From IMG/VR virus record IMGVR_UViG_3300012666_000016, positions 1 to 25,277 of that record: a stretch of 25,277 nt of DNA; one strand, given 5' to 3'. The stretch's first letter is position 1, and each line of letters opens with the position of its first letter. Below the pieces are notes generated by a model that was given only the letters and a program-made list of their open reading frames with translations, was not told where the DNA came from and searched no databases. Position numbers and translations under genes: made by a program. This document shows, one piece after another, positions 16,801 to 23,368 of the stretch. Origin of the DNA: a virus.

Positions 16801-18578
16801 CCGGCGCAAAATACGATGAAACGCTTACCGCTGAGAATGACGAACTGCGTAGTTATGTTCGGGAAATTGATAACCGTCTCGGCGCAATACTCAACCCAGA
16901 AGATACCGGCAAGTGGACGTCGTACTTCTCAAACATAGGGTTTGTTTACTACCTGACTTCGATTGGCTCCGCGCTTGTCAACGTTATGGGCGGTGTGATG
17001 ATTGGTGCACCAACGCTGATCGGTCAACAGGTTCGTGCAAATCCCGGCATGAGTTACGCAAGGGCCACTGGCCGGGTTCTATACAACATGGGCAAAACAA
17101 CTGCCGAGATCATGGCTACTGGTTTTGGTGTTGAAGCTGGCGGGCGTGTAATAGACTCACGATTGTTATCTCCTTCGCTTGAAAGATCAAAAAGTCTGTC
17201 AGCGATGGACAAGGCTGCATATAACCGTTTTGTTGCTGACGGCATTATTGATATAACCGCAGCTTATGACCAGTCAGGTTTGGCGGCTAATCCAACCTCT
17301 GAATACAACAGCATACCTAACCGGGCCATGCAGATCGTGGCCTACGCATTCCATCATGCTGAGCGGTTTAACCGTGAAATCATGGCCATGTCTGCTTTTA
17401 GATCGGCTATGGAGAAGCGGGCAAACTACCCCAACAAACAACAAGCGTTTGCAGAGTCAATTGCCGAAGCCAAAGACTTAACCCAACGGGCCATGTTTGA
17501 TTACTCGTCAACCAACAAGCCACGTTTCTTGCAAAGTTCTTTGGCCAGAATTGTTCTCCAATTTAAACAGTTCCCGCAACAGATGACTTGGTTCTTGGCC
17601 CGCAACGCTTGGAACACGTTTGGCAATTTACCCGAGGCGGAAAAACGTGAAGCCCGCGCCCGCTTTGTTGGCACGATGGGCATGGCGGCTATCTTCTCTG
17701 GGGTCACTGGTCTCTGGGGCTTTTCAACTGTGGCTTTTATTGTTGAGGCTTGTGCGGCCTTTGGCGACGATGATGACGAACCACCGTTTGATTTTGAACT
17801 TGAGTTTGCAAACTGGGCGGTCAATACGTTTGGTGAAAACATGGGTACTATGCTGTCACGCGGTATAGGTAACGCCGCTGGCGTTGACCTGCATAGCCGT
17901 TTGAAACTCGATGGTATGTGGTTCAGAGACGGGCGGAATAATTTAGACGCGGAGGCTCAGGTAGAAGCTTTTCTGGTAGGCATACTGGGGCCAACTATTG
18001 GCCTTCTACCAACCGCTGCCCGTGCCGTAGATTTATACAAGACAGGCCATGCTGATAGGGCAATTGAAACAATGTTGCCCGGGTTTGTTAAACAACCCGT
18101 AATTGCTGCACGTTATGCGGATGAGGGCGCTAGAACCCTGCAAGGCAACATCATGAAACAAGAGTTCACTCCTTTTGAGTTGATGATGCAGGGATTGGGC
18201 ATACGACCCGCTGACCTCGCAGAGATTCAGTTCCGAAACATTAAGGTAAAAGGGCAGGAGCAGGAGATACTTAAAAAACGTCAGACTGTGTTAGACATTT
18301 TTGGGTTGACTATCATGACCAACGATGAAGAGGGAACACAGGCGGCGATCGAGAAAATAATAAAATTCAACACCAAGTATCCTACGCTCGCAATAGACGT
18401 GGACACTCTCTTCAAGTCTATAGAAGGCAAGTTCGAAAAGTCAGCGCAGACCGATCATGGTTTGTATGTTGACCCTAAGCTGCGGTACTTATTTACGGAC
18501 ACTTACATCCAGAAAATAACCGAGAAAAATAAAGAAGACCCTACTGAAGAAAATCCTTTCCTAAAGTACGTGCAATAA
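10863..18578 (+). CDS. Giant polyvalent virion protein: HExxH metallopeptidase-like site, PLxRFG domain
   Basis: 2571 residues; ATG two bases after the previous stop, weak ribosome binding site. The N-terminus has two NPFAxFAxP repeats (residues 3-10 and 16-23). Residues about 330-850 are charged linkers and coiled coils with three PRAMxG repeats (477-482, 580-585, 685-690) and two QxxLF motifs (689-693, 789-793). LLLHETLHAAASH gives H1406, E1407 and H1410, with a possible third zinc ligand E1463 or E1467 in DIHEFLSE, as in gluzincin-like zincins. PLMRFG (1804-1809) is an exact match to the PLxRFG signature of a domain found in phage polyvalent proteins. Hydrophobic segments lie at about 2020-2050 and 2268-2305, the latter followed by GDDDDEPP. 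Such proteins are packaged and injected to act on the new host. The domain calls are mine from motifs; the order and the function of the peptidase are inferred. No frameshift is seen. Confidence 0.85.
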   Translation: MANPFAKFAQPEVEQNPFAQFARPQEETAAPQKPTQPQETTSNPLIGLVGRTASLTGAFVDSVAEVAERVGDKLELAMPLSGIPAEDIKNKKQLQPLFDWAKSLKDYGEGLGYQPSTQLKELGSNPLNTIPFVAERVITSVPDMVSAVRVPVAYVMARTKEILDERVKNDEKTLDDATVADVTAAATAAVIESTLERFATKGLFKPTTAKTATGRIAKETGIQAGTEVAEEEAAYLGEAAGTKKGLSAEEALTRGAEAAIVGGGLGFGVQGTKELFASTTPPTTSEEQRQTILDSLASQETGEPAGLFADQEGGQPAGEQSKVDLYAKRAADALESTNAVVGRGSTVSSKYGDADQTLPPSDEPPGLFEDVDTGAAAAATPSAPAAPAAPASAQTIEAYGDFVRQYTDLRDEYNSLPMGRIDQAGMNQRGLILKDLAQVVDANMDLIRSRGLAQQLKNPMFDGSKALAKLEPNVGQPRAMRGDLFGLYQAAARRMKNAMALSGQSVDGAIAELEDNRARVQEKVDSDGYTDAMIISMRPANMSSGQALKNKDSIIQNYLQTSNAEIDQAIDMLRRGVGQPRAMQGDGVKKPLTPDQMYFGQEEANLTAKAEDAQAMADREQAKVDSVKEKIARGISMDQGLVDILAEQTAWLQGEADKAKVKLEQVREHLREIGHPRFTKTSGTPRAMQGNLFSSQQRADTLEAEKSRITKALNNARAELTRLNNLASRSADETAPRPSKEEFAKVNDTIASYERNLLGVERDLQKTQQDVAAGVEPTIGREREETPAQSELFDTAELQQENTRVMRERRAAAGEEPREVTDRRKRAETTVDEYADLEEEKTAETVRQGVPPKERFEKAPEVDTEHVVQTEEGGKIKDFFDSIQSSSDSPAEQERHGNSKNTAADTMLEFDIAQPGETTSAGSKQMLDYLARRVGGLEKFNKLLAALKNASPDAQSRLLTNAGLPDLTTRRGMDEFSSQVQKYVDQMLATGEGPLFNIRTSRMRPSKVTGTNLPYQETITTTATVTQAFDTPLGVKPRRPNQATKEVVRDINDNKLRAAALILKQMTGKISPQAQAAITYLTNLNRTTFGDAIRDLAFDLAYFEINPKNYGAGSTFYKEGGKYAQDFRAWIEANLDANTVDLLNELVAENKQNAAEAAKFESAITVYNELLDIAAEKNRKKAEEQGAKLPKAPRRKKPAKERLSKMQEEAETEAGEGEETQEPFTEVSTKNLPTVEMLTEVHPAIRRLLIEGKTREALELLAQTKNNKYYAELAQRILDTGFTAETRLIDPDTMESLSNDPQVKESLDERLRSLRDLVVALYPQEQQASIIDGLQSGKLRNLVFAVDTMQDTLEQNGGTESNQMLLDSVAQLVNEQFAWNGKYDPATDKIVMRQGSGHLTNHLLLHETLHAAASHLIDNKDRLVGIQRQGYERLDELYQYSKNIFSQKGIDLSTVYGLQDIHEFLSESLTNPEFQALLRSIRYKASPFSLYNRFTDAVRKLFNVKPGAPSNVMVEVMFAADAMMAGTMSLEGMQVTTGPKAMATKRPPPSKIVPKGMPNQPSTIKRWMMASTWTKNKMREIRSMDSAARGAYLGILTLRQINDLVAGRIPQINNFINVAEKFLSRKSQILKESGDISRKWERLQAADPDMSRQLGVVMHSATILGVDPDIATAAQKAKNAKLMNDWKMLTPEARTIYRDVRNFYERRYGQYKRLMRNRINTMRGLGPSNYQLTKMLASIEGVPENVLARIENYSPSEDTLNTLLRSGFTKKVQSDLASGGADAKTILDIRNEFEKAKIKGPYFPLMRFGQYWYQIGKGANREYYMFESQGAREAHLQARLDQEPNKAARDALEKTIGTNIGNDYQQQMDLHARQSEFLKDSFAAVDNLNMAGLTPVEAANRKSELKDNLYQTYLANQPDRSIRNAFIHRKSVAGYSEDALRSFASSSFSMAYQMSRLEYSPEMFSQLDAARSQIKGRFTPGAKYDETLTAENDELRSYVREIDNRLGAILNPEDTGKWTSYFSNIGFVYYLTSIGSALVNVMGGVMIGAPTLIGQQVRANPGMSYARATGRVLYNMGKTTAEIMATGFGVEAGGRVIDSRLLSPSLERSKSLSAMDKAAYNRFVADGIIDITAAYDQSGLAANPTSEYNSIPNRAMQIVAYAFHHAERFNREIMAMSAFRSAMEKRANYPNKQQAFAESIAEAKDLTQRAMFDYSSTNKPRFLQSSLARIVLQFKQFPQQMTWFLARNAWNTFGNLPEAEKREARARFVGTMGMAAIFSGVTGLWGFSTVAFIVEACAAFGDDDDEPPFDFELEFANWAVNTFGENMGTMLSRGIGNAAGVDLHSRLKLDGMWFRDGRNNLDAEAQVEAFLVGILGPTIGLLPTAARAVDLYKTGHADRAIETMLPGFVKQPVIAARYADEGARTLQGNIMKQEFTPFELMMQGLGIRPADLAEIQFRNIKVKGQEQEILKKRQTVLDIFGLTIMTNDEEGTQAAIEKIIKFNTKYPTLAIDVDTLFKSIEGKFEKSAQTDHGLYVDPKLRYLFTDTYIQKITEKNKEDPTEENPFLKYVQ

Positions 18579-18606
18579 AAAACGCCCCGCTTTTTACGGC
18601 GGGGCG
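18577..18606 (-). terminator. Rho-independent terminator of the leftward operon
   Basis: A perfect 8-bp stem (CGCCCCGC at 18583-18590, GCGGGGCG at 18599-18606) with an 8-base loop. Read on the minus strand, it is followed by six T (the complement of the A-run 18577-18582), giving a classic terminator for the replication operon. The T-run overlaps the stop codon of the giant rightward gene (18576-18578). On the plus strand the hairpin is followed by AAAACC, not a T-run, so it should not be efficient for rightward late transcription. Confidence 0.85.
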
Positions 18607-18627
18607 AAAACCAAAAGGAGAGAGCAA

Positions 18628-18849
18628 CTACAAGTTGCGCTTTGATTGTACGCGCTTAACCCGCCACACGCGCAATCCCCTTACGCCATCTTCTATTACT
18701 AGCTTACTGATTGTGGTGTAGCCCAGACGCCGCATCTTACGGTCTACCCGGTCTCGTGCTTCTACATCATTGAGACATGGCACGAAGAAGGAACTACCAA
18801 CTGTAAATTCTTCCCAGTTAAGTTGGTACGTTACGCCATCAATCCTCAT
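18628..18849 (-). CDS. Small hypothetical protein ending the replication operon
   Basis: 73 residues from the ATG at 18849, preceded by AAGG in the last codons of the primase-helicase gene, with which it overlaps by 11 bases. The longer open frame reaching back to 18939 lies inside the primase gene and is rejected. The sequence starts MRIDGVTYQLNWEEFTVGSS, followed by FFVPCLN, then a charged helix (DRVDRKMRRLGYTTIS) and a very basic end (RVWRVKRVQSKRNL). The GSSFFVPCLN-type block recurs in short phage proteins of unknown function, and the net positive charge would suit nucleic-acid binding. No catalytic motif is visible. The terminator follows 21 bases after its stop. Confidence 0.72.
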   Translation of the reverse strand: MRIDGVTYQLNWEEFTVGSSFFVPCLNDVEARDRVDRKMRRLGYTTISKLVIEDGVRGLRVWRVKRVQSKRNL

Positions 18850-21676
18850 TGCCTTGCAGGTCAATACTGGGTGCGACACCCAACAGATCGGAATCAAACT
18901 CCAACGCCACCACTGGCGGGGCGCTGATGTCCGTGCCAATATCCAGTCGGGTACGAACCTCGGAGATGAACGCGCCCGTCTTGTTCAAGGCGGTCAGCAG
19001 ATCGGTAAAGGTGACCTGCTTTAGTACGCAGAAATCCTTGAGCGACTGGCGGATTATGTATATACGTCGTGTATCTGGTTCGTACCGGACAACCAACGCA
19101 CCACGGGGCAACAACAGCGGGGTGGCGGCAATACCTGACTTGGAACTGCTGTACTTGTTGACCACCAGAATGTTCAGGTTGTGCTTGAGCAGGAACTCGC
19201 CAACGATGGTGGCGTAGTCGTTGAACGACAACCGTGTGGCCGACTGCATGTCAGAAATCTCGGCCACCGCCCAGTCAAATACCCGTTTGTGGTTTATGTT
19301 GTGCAGCCCCAGCTTGTGGGCAATCAGTCCGCCTGTCAGATTTGCGCCCGCCATGCCTGACCAAAATCGTTCTCGGGTGTCTATCTTTACAGCCTGATCA
19401 AACCGGGCCTGTACTTTCAGCGCGGTCTCCACAACTTCCTCAAGATTCTGCACAAGGTACTGGGCGTACGGCAGGCCAGCCAAACCGTAGTTGCTGTGCA
19501 ACCGGCCAAAGACATGCTTGGCTGTGGCTTTGTCGAGGTTGTTGGTTGGGTCAATCTTGTACTGCATCAGACGCATCAACTCGCCCTCTGACGTTGACTT
19601 CAAGGACTCCAGCTTGTCGGTCATACTGGAGTTGGACGTGGCCACCATCATGGTTGCCCAAAAGCCTTGGGACTCACGCTCCTCGTTGGAGGATGCTTTC
19701 ATACGGCGGCGCGGTGCGCCCTGCGTTACGCTGTAGGCCAGATCAGAGAAGTCGTCCCCGCTCATCTTTGTGATCTCGTCCACACCCAGCGGTAGATTGC
19801 ACATGACTGCCATGCGGTGGAGCTTGACGTTCAGGGTATCTTTCCATTGCAGCATCAACTCATCGGGGTGGCCCCACACGCTGTTCATAACCTGAAGTAT
19901 GGTTGACTTGCCTGTTCCAGATTTATTATTTATAAGGTTGATGATGCCGCCCTTGATACCCATAAATTTGATAAGCGGTGCGCCAAACGCAGAAAACACA
20001 GCAAAGGCATGCGGCTCAAAGTTCGGCATGTCGTAGACATTGATGATGTCTTTCCACTCGTCCAGCGACCCAACAGGGCGTAAGGCGTGGGCGATGTCCC
20101 GTGTTGCCTTGGACGGTGGACTGTATTTGACATAGCTCGCCCCGATCTCTCTGTTCCCCAAAATAAACTTCTCGTCGTCATCTGCCCAACCAAATTGCAA
20201 CCTCATCATCTCCACCTCTTGTGTTACTTGTAGTTCTTTTGCACATTGCATCAAGTAATCCAGAATCAAGGCCATCTGGGCCACGCCCGCAATGACACCG
20301 TGAAAAGAAACGGTTTTCCTCAACTCATCCTTACTCAGTGCATCTACCAACGGCACAGAGAATTCCTTGGCCCCATCCCTCGGAAGCACCCGACGAATCA
20401 GAATCGTCTCGCCCAATGCAGGGTCGTACATCCGCTTGGTGACAAACAGGTCGTACTCGTATACAAGAGCAACAGCGGGGCCGTCGCCTTCTTCGTTCTC
20501 TTCTTTCAGATGTTTGTAAACACCACCGTTCTTACCGCGAAAATACCGGTTTGGTAACTTTGGTACTACGAATTCAACGGGTGCAGCGTCCTTGCTTGTG
20601 GACTGGTACTCAATAATTTCACCAGCTTCGGATTTGGCGATCTCATGGCCCAACACAATAGGAGATTTGATCTTGCCTCGGTGCATACACTTGTCGCACA
20701 GCCCCGGTGCAAACGAATCAAACGTGTCGCAGGTGTATGGGCCTTTGATTTGATTGGCCTTGCGTTCTGTGGCAGCTGCGTCGTACTTTGGGTGATTCTT
20801 GGATATCAGGTGAATCGCCTTGCCACGGTCTACGCAATGCTGGGCAACGGACAGTCCCGCCCGCCACAATGGTTCTTCGATGTTGGGTTGATCCTCAACG
20901 ATCAGACGCATCTGTTCACACCCAACGCCATCAGCGGTCTTCTTCAGGATGGTGCGAAACCGTGATTGCTTATTACCAATAACAGCTTTTGTAAAGTCGT
21001 CTAATTCCTTGGGGGCATAAGGCTTCTTCACGTCTACCAACGGCCCCATGCGTTCGGCAAAGTCATCGAACGTCATTGGCTGAGACAGGTGCATCAGGAC
21101 AACGTCATGCGGTGGGGTGTCCTTGAAGTTCTTTGTCCCCGGAATCCGCAACACCCGCGCTGCATCTGCTGGTACAGCAGGGTCAACAATAAACTTGTGT
21201 TCAAGGCACTTGGCTTTGAAAGTCTCAGCTACAGGTAACCACTTATCTTTGGCCACAGCTTCAGTCAGCGGCCAGTAAACGTGCCAGCCACGGCCAGAGT
21301 TAACGACGGTCGGCCTTGGCAGGTTCAGAGTTTTACACAATTCTTTAAGTGCTTGCAGTCCTGTGGCTTGATCTATGTACCCTCTGATACGCCCACGCTT
21401 GTCCGGCTTGGCCTTGTCTTCCCCGCAATCAATGTCCAAGAAGAACGACTTCATCAAGCCACAGTTGGCGGCATCCCGATTCTCGTCGGTGATGAACTTA
21501 CCGCATCCAAAGAATACATCTATGCCGTTGGCCACCAAACGGTCGGCTTCGGCTTCTAATTCTTCTATTGTTTTGTGGTGAGTCTGTGAATGGTGTGTGC
21601 CATTCTTCAACCCCAGTACACAGTAGAACCCTTCTTCTGAAGGGACGACTGCTTCAAGCAAACGAACATCCGCCAT
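18839..21676 (-). CDS. Primase-helicase fusion (AEP-type primase plus DUF927-like ATPase)
   Basis: 945 residues from the ATG at 21676; an in-frame GTG at 21691 adds five residues but has no ribosome binding site. N-terminal primase: FFLDIDCGED has the metal-binding DID (81-83), NSGRGWHVYW (126-135) the nucleotide-binding His motif, and VDPAVPADAARVLRIPGTKN (164-183) the third acid and arginine motif of archaeo-eukaryotic-type primases. A Cys cluster follows (C316, C327, C330 and H332 in LCDKCMHRGKIKSPI), probably a zinc site. C-terminal part: GWADDDEKFILGNREIG and the Walker A NNKSGTGKST (K590), then a Walker B-like VDEI (632-635), typical of the DUF927 helicase family. It would prime and unwind DNA at the phage fork. 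The gene follows a 92-base gap containing a GC hairpin. Confidence 0.9.
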   Translation of the reverse strand: MADVRLLEAVVPSEEGFYCVLGLKNGTHHSQTHHKTIEELEAEADRLVANGIDVFFGCGKFITDENRDAANCGLMKSFFLDIDCGEDKAKPDKRGRIRGYIDQATGLQALKELCKTLNLPRPTVVNSGRGWHVYWPLTEAVAKDKWLPVAETFKAKCLEHKFIVDPAVPADAARVLRIPGTKNFKDTPPHDVVLMHLSQPMTFDDFAERMGPLVDVKKPYAPKELDDFTKAVIGNKQSRFRTILKKTADGVGCEQMRLIVEDQPNIEEPLWRAGLSVAQHCVDRGKAIHLISKNHPKYDAAATERKANQIKGPYTCDTFDSFAPGLCDKCMHRGKIKSPIVLGHEIAKSEAGEIIEYQSTSKDAAPVEFVVPKLPNRYFRGKNGGVYKHLKEENEEGDGPAVALVYEYDLFVTKRMYDPALGETILIRRVLPRDGAKEFSVPLVDALSKDELRKTVSFHGVIAGVAQMALILDYLMQCAKELQVTQEVEMMRLQFGWADDDEKFILGNREIGASYVKYSPPSKATRDIAHALRPVGSLDEWKDIINVYDMPNFEPHAFAVFSAFGAPLIKFMGIKGGIINLINNKSGTGKSTILQVMNSVWGHPDELMLQWKDTLNVKLHRMAVMCNLPLGVDEITKMSGDDFSDLAYSVTQGAPRRRMKASSNEERESQGFWATMMVATSNSSMTDKLESLKSTSEGELMRLMQYKIDPTNNLDKATAKHVFGRLHSNYGLAGLPYAQYLVQNLEEVVETALKVQARFDQAVKIDTRERFWSGMAGANLTGGLIAHKLGLHNINHKRVFDWAVAEISDMQSATRLSFNDYATIVGEFLLKHNLNILVVNKYSSSKSGIAATPLLLPRGALVVRYEPDTRRIYIIRQSLKDFCVLKQVTFTDLLTALNKTGAFISEVRTRLDIGTDISAPPVVALEFDSDLLGVAPSIDLQGNED

Positions 21677-21702
21677 ATTGTGTCCAAGCACGTCAAGAGA
21701 AA

Positions 21703-21759
21703 GGGGGGCAACGGGGGCTGACGGTTACCCCGTTCGCTCCGTCGAGCTAGTCGCCCCCC
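21703..21759 (-). other. GC-rich nested hairpin between the HTH gene and the primase gene
   Basis: GGGGGGC (21703-21709) pairs with GCCCCCC (21753-21759), and inside it AACGGGG (21710-21716) pairs directly with CCCCGTT (21728-21734), leaving 21735-21752 as a second loop. On the minus strand the outer stem is followed by TTTCTCTT, an imperfect U-rich run, and then by the primase start 27 bases later. It could act as a leaky terminator or attenuator, or as an mRNA structure limiting primase synthesis. The absence of a good ribosome binding site for the primase fits a regulated start. Pairing is visible; the role is inferred. Confidence 0.6.
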
Positions 21760-21767
21760 GAAACGAT

Positions 21768-21992
21768 TTACTTCAAGTTCAAGAAAGTGGAGATGTGTTT
21801 CTGGTGATCTTTGCTGGGTATATGGGTTCCAGAGAACCAGTTGTACACCGTCTGCCTAGTCACGTTGAAAAGCACCATAACATCGGTAACAGGGACGTCG
21901 TGGGAAATGCAGTACCTTCCCAAACGAACACCCAAGTTTTTGATGCTGGCCCCTTTGTTGAGTTGAGCAACTCTTTGGCTGTATCCAATCAT
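21768..21992 (-). CDS. Small helix-turn-helix DNA-binding protein
   Basis: 74 residues from the ATG at 21992, which overlaps the stop of the upstream gene (ATGA). Residues 33-54 read VPVTDVMVLFNVTRQTVYNWFS, a clear helix-turn-helix: a first helix, a turn at FNVT, and a recognition helix RQTVYNWF, followed by GTHIPSK, as in Cro/C1-like and similar phage regulators. The N-terminal half (NLGVRLGRYCI) would be the supporting helices. At this size it is a DNA-binding domain with little else, probably a dimeric regulator of the early genes or a replication accessory factor. It is cotranscribed with the probable single-strand binding protein and followed by the GC hairpin. Confidence 0.78.
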   Translation of the reverse strand: MIGYSQRVAQLNKGASIKNLGVRLGRYCISHDVPVTDVMVLFNVTRQTVYNWFSGTHIPSKDHQKHISTFLNLK

Positions 21993-22879
21993 TTGTCGTC
22001 GTCGCCCCACTCGTCGACCAGCGCAGAGAGGTTCTGCTTGGGCTTGGGTACAACAACAACTTTCTTCTTCTCGACCCGTACAGTGGGTTCTTTGGCCTCT
22101 TCCTCTTCTTTTATGCTGGCGGCGGCAGACCCAGCAGGTGCGACCAACTTGGGAATAGCAGGGGTTTCCTGTTTCTTGGTGAAGTTCATCTTGCCCGCAT
22201 TGACGGCAACTTGCGTCTGCCCTTGGGCTACCGCGACTTGGTAGGTTTCTTTGTCGAGAAACTCCGCGTTGCTGAAGACCAGCTTGGGGAAATCGCTGTC
22301 GGTGTCAAACGTCAAGCGTGTGGCCAACATGTTCAAGTTGTAGCCTGAACTGGCAACATACTTGGCGTATTGCAAGAACGGCATGTGGTCAACATCACCA
22401 GTACCAAAAATACTTTTCTGTGGCAGGATCAATTGGAAGATGTCACCGCCCACGTTGTTTCGCAGCGTAACGCCCAAGCGCCATGAATAACGGCAAGCTG
22501 CACGACCGGGGCCACCTGTACCTTTGATGGCTTGGGGGCAGTCTTTACAGATAGAGCCTTGTGGGTTCTCAACATCTGCGTCAGGACGCTCGCCATCACT
22601 CGACCAGCAGTCAGGAATGGAGGTCTCTTCAGAGTTGTACTCAGCGGCGTAGTACGACTTTTGCACACTGCGGCTACCACTGACGATCACAACGTCCATG
22701 TGTGAGTCAGTGTTCTTGGCAATCTCTTTGCCGCCATCAACCAGACGGAAGACACGCCCGCGCAGTGTGATGCGCTTGACGCTACCGCCTGATGCAGTAA
22801 AGGCTTTTGTGAAGTCATCCAACTCTACGTTTTGCAGGTGGGCGGGAAGGTTCTCACGGTATGTAGTTACGTTGCTCAA
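21989..22879 (-). CDS. Probable single-strand DNA-binding / replication protein, TTG start
   Basis: 296 residues. The start is TTG at 22879, fixed by AAGGAG six bases upstream; no ATG lies near. A globular part (about 35-230) has alternating strands (VKRITLRGRVFRLVDGG, SHMDVVIVSG), then CWSSDGERPDADVENP and a four-Cys set (C91, C111, C114, C129), probably binding zinc, and FQLILPQKSIFG. The tail (about 235-296) is low-complexity Glu/Lys with a final acidic DEWGDDDK, the arrangement by which single-strand binding proteins such as T7 gp2.5 recruit partners. I recognise the WSxDGxRPD...C--CP layout from phage proteins placed next to replication genes. Position between the HTH and coiled-coil genes supports a fork role. 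Single-strand binding is an inference. Confidence 0.75.
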   Translation of the reverse strand: MSNVTTYRENLPAHLQNVELDDFTKAFTASGGSVKRITLRGRVFRLVDGGKEIAKNTDSHMDVVIVSGSRSVQKSYYAAEYNSEETSIPDCWSSDGERPDADVENPQGSICKDCPQAIKGTGGPGRAACRYSWRLGVTLRNNVGGDIFQLILPQKSIFGTGDVDHMPFLQYAKYVASSGYNLNMLATRLTFDTDSDFPKLVFSNAEFLDKETYQVAVAQGQTQVAVNAGKMNFTKKQETPAIPKLVAPAGSAAASIKEEEEAKEPTVRVEKKKVVVVPKPKQNLSALVDEWGDDDK

Positions 22880-22885
22880 TTTTCT

Positions 22886-22891
22886 CTCCTT
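22886..22891 (-). promoter_or_regulatory. Ribosome binding site setting a TTG start
   Basis: AAGGAG on the minus strand, six bases before the TTG at 22879 and overlapping the stop codon of the upstream 139-residue gene (22890-22892). Its strength and spacing establish the TTG as the start of the probable single-strand binding protein. Confidence 0.8.
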
Positions 22892-23309
22892 AGAATGACG
22901 ATGGTTTGCGTTTGACAGTGACAGCGTAACGGCTGTCGACGTTGAGACCCTCGGGGTACTCGTCTGGATGTTCCTCCAGAAAATCTTTCATGTTTGTATC
23001 GTGAATGCGTTTGTGCAGTAAACCAAACGCTTTGTGTTTGTCAACCAAACGGTAGACGGCCTCCCAGTTGGTGGGGTTGTACCGTTTCAACACCCGCTTA
23101 ATGACAACCGTCTTTTCGGTCGACATGCTTGTTGTGTTGTCGGCAAGCATGATCTGGATGAGTTTGTGCTCAATTTCTGCAAGCTGTTGCTCAAAGACTT
23201 TGTCTACATCCTCAAACTTTTCCTTGAGTACTTCTCGCTCCGTTCGGATTCTGATGTACTCTGTAGACAAGTCGTCTACTGATTCAGTGGTAGCTTCGCT
23301 CTCTTCCAT
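22890..23309 (-). CDS. Coiled-coil protein of unknown function, first gene after the early promoter
   Basis: 139 residues; ATG at 23309 with AAGGAA seven bases upstream and a consensus promoter 31 bases upstream. An acidic N-terminus (MEESEATTESVDDL) leads into a long charged helix (about 15-55: YIRIRTEREVLKEKFEDVDK), then a compact domain with TVVIKRVLKRYNPTNWEAVY, KHKAFGLLHKRIHDTNMKDF, EEHPDEYPEGLNVDSRY and a last strand AVTVKRK. I have seen this strand-plus-helix domain in phage proteins close to single-strand binding and recombination genes, without a known function. As first gene of the operon it should be made early and in quantity. It has no enzyme motif. Confidence 0.75.
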   Translation of the reverse strand: MEESEATTESVDDLSTEYIRIRTEREVLKEKFEDVDKVFEQQLAEIEHKLIQIMLADNTTSMSTEKTVVIKRVLKRYNPTNWEAVYRLVDKHKAFGLLHKRIHDTNMKDFLEEHPDEYPEGLNVDSRYAVTVKRKPSSF

Positions 23310-23339
23310 TTGAAGTTCCTTTTGGTTGTTGTGGGGGTT

Positions 23340-23368
23340 ATTATATGGCTTGTACTAGACTTTGTCAA
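23340..23368 (-). promoter_or_regulatory. Exact-consensus sigma-70 promoter for the replication operon
   Basis: On the minus strand TTGACA (23363-23368) and TATAAT (23340-23345) are separated by exactly 17 bases, a full 12 of 12 match to the host housekeeping consensus. Transcription should start near 23333, giving a leader of about 24 bases before the ATG at 23309. The -35 box overlaps the TGA stop of the SNF2 gene (23365-23367). It would drive the coiled-coil, single-strand binding, HTH, primase-helicase and 73-residue genes using host RNA polymerase. Confidence 0.9.

Noticed and set aside
18583-18606. Hairpin as a terminator for both strands
   Set aside because: Plus-strand sequence after the stem is AAAACC, without a T-run, so only the leftward direction is supported.
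18850-18939. Longer start for the last leftward gene
   Set aside because: The extra 30 residues lie in the primase gene and read like shadow sequence; the ATG at 18849 gives the usual short coupling overlap.
19234-19773. 179-residue plus-strand frame inside the primase-helicase gene
   Set aside because: Cys/Arg/Ser-rich mirror of a strongly supported gene with Walker motifs on the other strand.
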